From an uncultured Hyphomicrobiales bacterium (GTDB lineage: Bacteria > Pseudomonadota > Alphaproteobacteria > Rhizobiales > Aestuariivirgaceae): a stretch of 8,027 nucleotides of DNA. Shown here piece by piece: positions 6,256 to 8,027 of this stretch. The position numbers were made by a program, and so were the translations under genes. The stretch spans positions 1 to 8,027 of the forward strand of contig CAIYXE010000435.1 of the NCBI GenBank assembly GCA_903930095.1. Direction: 5' to 3'. How positions within the stretch are numbered: the first letter of the stretch is position 1; each line of letters begins with the position of its first letter. The notes beneath the pieces were generated by a model, which searched no databases, had not been told where the DNA came from, and worked only from the letters and a program-made list of their open reading frames with translations.

Positions 6256-6265
6256 TCCGTTCAAT

Positions 6266-6273
6266 CTCCCCTT
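6266..6273 (-). promoter_or_regulatory. Ribosome binding site deciding the permease start
   Basis: AAGGGGAG on the - strand lies in the 20-base gap after the ATPase stop and 10 bases before the ATG at 6255. It supports that start over in-frame upstream codons, which would make the permease overlap the ATPase gene by up to about 250 bases. Confidence 0.7.
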
Positions 6274-6275
6274 GG

Positions 6276-7793
6276 TCAGGCTGCCGACAGCAGGTCGGCC
6301 TTCTCGATGTGGCCCGTCGAGAACTGGCGGGCCACGGTTCCCTTCTTGATGACGGTCACGCGGTCGGCGAGCGTCAGGATGGTTTCGGGCTCTGTCGAGA
6401 GCACCAGGATCGCCACGCCCTTGTCGCGCAGCGATTTGACGATGCGGATCACGTCTTCCTTGGCGCCCACATCCATGCCGCGCGTCGGCTCCGACAGGAT
6501 CAGCACGCGCGGCAAATGGGTGAGCCATTTCGCCAGCGCCACCTTCTGCTGGTTGCCGCCGGACAGCGAGCCCAGCGGAATGGCCGTGCGCGGCGGCCTG
6601 ATCTGCAGGTCCTTGATGTGGGCCTCGGTGATGCGCTTTTCCTCGCGCGGCTTCACCAGCAGCCGGTGGATGCGGCCGAGAATGGCAATCGAGACGTTCT
6701 TGTAGACGGGCTCCTGGCGGAACAGCATCATCCGCCGGTTTTCCGGAACGAAGGCGATGCCGGCGGCACGCGCCGCCGCGGTGGACCTGAACTTCACCGG
6801 CTTGCCGTCAAGCTTCAGGCCGCCGCGCCGCAGCGGCACCTTGCCGAACAGCGCGCGGGCGAGTTCGATCTGCCCTGAGCCCATGAAGCCATAGACCCCC
6901 GTGATCTCGCCCGCGCGGAGATCGATCGAGAAGTCACGCAGGTTGCGCCCGTCGCTGACGCCTTCGACCGAAAGCACGACGGGCTTCTTGTCGTCGCCCT
7001 TGAGTTCCGCCTCCTCGCCCATGTGCATGCCCTTGGAGCCACGCCCGATCATGTGGGAGATGACGAGATCCTTCGTCAGGTTCTTCGTGTCCTCGGTGAT
7101 GACCTTCTGGCCGTTGCGGAACACGGTCACGCGGTCCGAGATGTCGAGCACGTCGTCGAGGAAGTGCGAGATGAAGATGATGGAGCGGCCCTCTGCCCGC
7201 AGCCTGCGCAGCACCGCGAAGAGCTGTTTCACCTCAGGCGGCGACAGGGCGGAGGTCGGCTCGTCCAGAATGATGATCTGAGCGCCCGAAAAGAGCACGC
7301 GCGACAGTTCGACGAGCTGCTGCAGTCCGACGGGGAGAGAGCCCATGGTGGTGGTGGGGTCGATGTCGAGGCCCAGGCTGGCGATCAGCTTCTTCGCCTC
7401 GCGGTTCATGTGGCCCCAGTCGACGGTGCCAAGCGCGGTCAGCGGCTGGCTTCCGAGGAAGACATTCTCGGCAACCGTCAGATCGGGAACGATCGAGAGT
7501 TCCTGGTGCACCATGCCGATGGAGTTGTCGAGCGCATCGCGCGCCGAGCGCAGCCGCACCGCGCGCCCCTTGATCTTCATCACGCCGTCGAATTCGGTGT
7601 GGACACCGGCGATGATCTTCATCGTGGTGGATTTTCCGGCGCCGTTCTCTCCCACCAGGCCGTGGATCTCCCCGGCCTCGAGCGTGAAGTCGACGTTCTT
7701 CAGCGCCATCACGCCGCCGAAGTGCTTCGAGACGTCATGAAGTTCGAGCAGGGGCGTACCGCCCCCGCTCGCATGTTGTGCTGGATCCGACAT
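6276..7793 (-). CDS. Sugar ABC transporter ATP-binding protein with two ABC domains (RbsA/MglA type)
   Basis: The 505-residue cytoplasmic ATPase has the tandem layout of ribose/galactose/xylose importers. Domain 1: Walker A GENGAGKST (48-56), Q-loop Q97 in VHQELS, signature LPVGLQQL (153-160, Pro replacing the usual Ser), Walker B IIILDEPTSAL (173-183) and H-loop H210. Domain 2: a degenerate Walker A, YGFMGSGQIELARALFG (301-317), without the lysine, as is usual in this family; a canonical signature LSGGNQQ (410-416); and LILSEPTRGMDVGAK (431-445). In the last motif S434 stands where the Walker B Asp is expected, while E435 is kept. Domain 1 is thus probably the main catalytic site, although the S434 change looks unusual even for this family. 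The gene starts 10 bases after the binding-protein stop with no strong Shine-Dalgarno sequence, suggesting coupled translation. The substrate cannot be named. Confidence 0.95.
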   Translation of the reverse strand: MSDPAQHASGGGTPLLELHDVSKHFGGVMALKNVDFTLEAGEIHGLVGENGAGKSTTMKIIAGVHTEFDGVMKIKGRAVRLRSARDALDNSIGMVHQELSIVPDLTVAENVFLGSQPLTALGTVDWGHMNREAKKLIASLGLDIDPTTTMGSLPVGLQQLVELSRVLFSGAQIIILDEPTSALSPPEVKQLFAVLRRLRAEGRSIIFISHFLDDVLDISDRVTVFRNGQKVITEDTKNLTKDLVISHMIGRGSKGMHMGEEAELKGDDKKPVVLSVEGVSDGRNLRDFSIDLRAGEITGVYGFMGSGQIELARALFGKVPLRRGGLKLDGKPVKFRSTAAARAAGIAFVPENRRMMLFRQEPVYKNVSIAILGRIHRLLVKPREEKRITEAHIKDLQIRPPRTAIPLGSLSGGNQQKVALAKWLTHLPRVLILSEPTRGMDVGAKEDVIRIVKSLRDKGVAILVLSTEPETILTLADRVTVIKKGTVARQFSTGHIEKADLLSAA

Positions 7794-7803
7794 ATGTGCC
7801 GGA

Positions 7804-8027
7804 TCAGATCAGGAAGTTCTTCTGCAGCCAGAGGTGGCCTGCAGCGGTTTCCTTGGTGATGACCGGGCCGTCGGCGAGGATGAAGTCCGGAATGTCCTTG
7901 CCGGCCTTTTCGCCACCCTGCACGGCCGCCACACCAGCCGCCACCGACCAGCCGTGGATGCGGCAGGAGGGGTTGCGGACGGTTGCCACCATCACGCCTT
8001 CCAGCACCGCGTTCACGGCGGGCGGCA
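7804..8027 (-). CDS. Sugar ABC transporter substrate-binding protein, C-terminal end (gene runs off the right edge)
   Basis: The last 74 codons of a leftward gene are present, ending at the TGA read from 7806. The peptide includes ATVRNPSCRIHGWSV and then GGEKAGKDIPDFILADGPVI, ending HLWLQKNFLI. 'R-N-P' followed by a glycine-containing segment and a short C-terminal 'V-I-T-x-E' strand is typical of the ribose/galactose-type periplasmic binding proteins (Peripla_BP_4 class). The position directly upstream of a sugar-type ATPase and permease strongly supports this. The protein would capture the substrate in the periplasm and deliver it to the permease. The signal peptide and the residues that decide the ligand lie outside the window. 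An internal GTG at 8016 is not a plausible start because the frame continues to the edge. Confidence 0.85.
   Translation of the reverse strand, partial: PPAVNAVLEGVMVATVRNPSCRIHGWSVAAGVAAVQGGEKAGKDIPDFILADGPVITKETAAGHLWLQKNFLI

Noticed and set aside
6256..6528. N-terminal extension of the permease into the ATPase gene
   Set aside because: The extension is Arg/His/Gly-rich, unlike a permease N-terminus, and a good ribosome site lies just before the ATG at 6255.
5158..6705. A 515-codon rightward open frame opposite the permease and the end of the ATPase gene
   Set aside because: Its translation is extremely rich in His, Asp, Glu and Arg (runs such as DDEGREQDQSADQD), as expected from the complement of hydrophobic membrane codons. 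The opposite strand carries a clear permease.
7023..7859. A 278-codon rightward open frame opposite the ATPase gene
   Set aside because: Antisense to well-defined ABC motifs, no recognisable domain, and it runs across the binding-protein/ATPase junction.

Overview
The window is G+C-rich, densely packed bacterial DNA with mostly G or C at third codon positions. Protein similarity by eye (GAPDH, BetI-like regulator, DUF3422 protein, sugar ABC transporter) and the two kinds of G+C-rich intergenic inverted repeats suggest an alphaproteobacterium, probably of the Hyphomicrobiales/Rhizobiales type. I cannot name the genus. I found nine protein genes, two of them cut by the window edges. I found no rRNA, tRNA, CRISPR array, insertion sequence or phage gene.

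Left part (1-1162): the 5' part of a DUF3422-family gene runs leftward off the edge. A BetI-like TetR-family regulator diverges from it. The 125-base gap between them holds a plausible promoter for each direction and a small inverted repeat overlapping the regulator's promoter, an arrangement typical of autoregulation.

Central carbon part (1163-2946): gap (glyceraldehyde-3-phosphate dehydrogenase) and rpe (ribulose-phosphate 3-epimerase) lie 5 bases apart on the + strand and look translationally coupled. Together they act where glycolysis/gluconeogenesis meets the pentose phosphate (or Calvin) pathway. The pgk gene that often follows gap is absent.

Convergent junction (2947-3039): a near-perfect 32-base inverted repeat made of two smaller palindromes separates rpe from the leftward genes and could end transcription from both sides.

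Right part (3040-8027), all on the - strand: in transcription order, the C-terminal end of a periplasmic sugar-binding protein, a two-domain sugar ABC ATPase (RbsA/MglA type) and an RbsC-type permease form one transporter operon. After a 172-base gap filled by a second large inverted repeat come a class I DNA photolyase with an intact tryptophan triad and an NAD(P)H-dependent FMN reductase overlapping it by ATGA.

Overall this looks like an ordinary chromosomal housekeeping and transport region. I see no convincing undescribed system. The points most worth checking are the photolyase-flavin reductase coupling, the ATPase whose second Walker B motif has Ser in place of Asp, and the compensatory changes in the intergenic palindrome.
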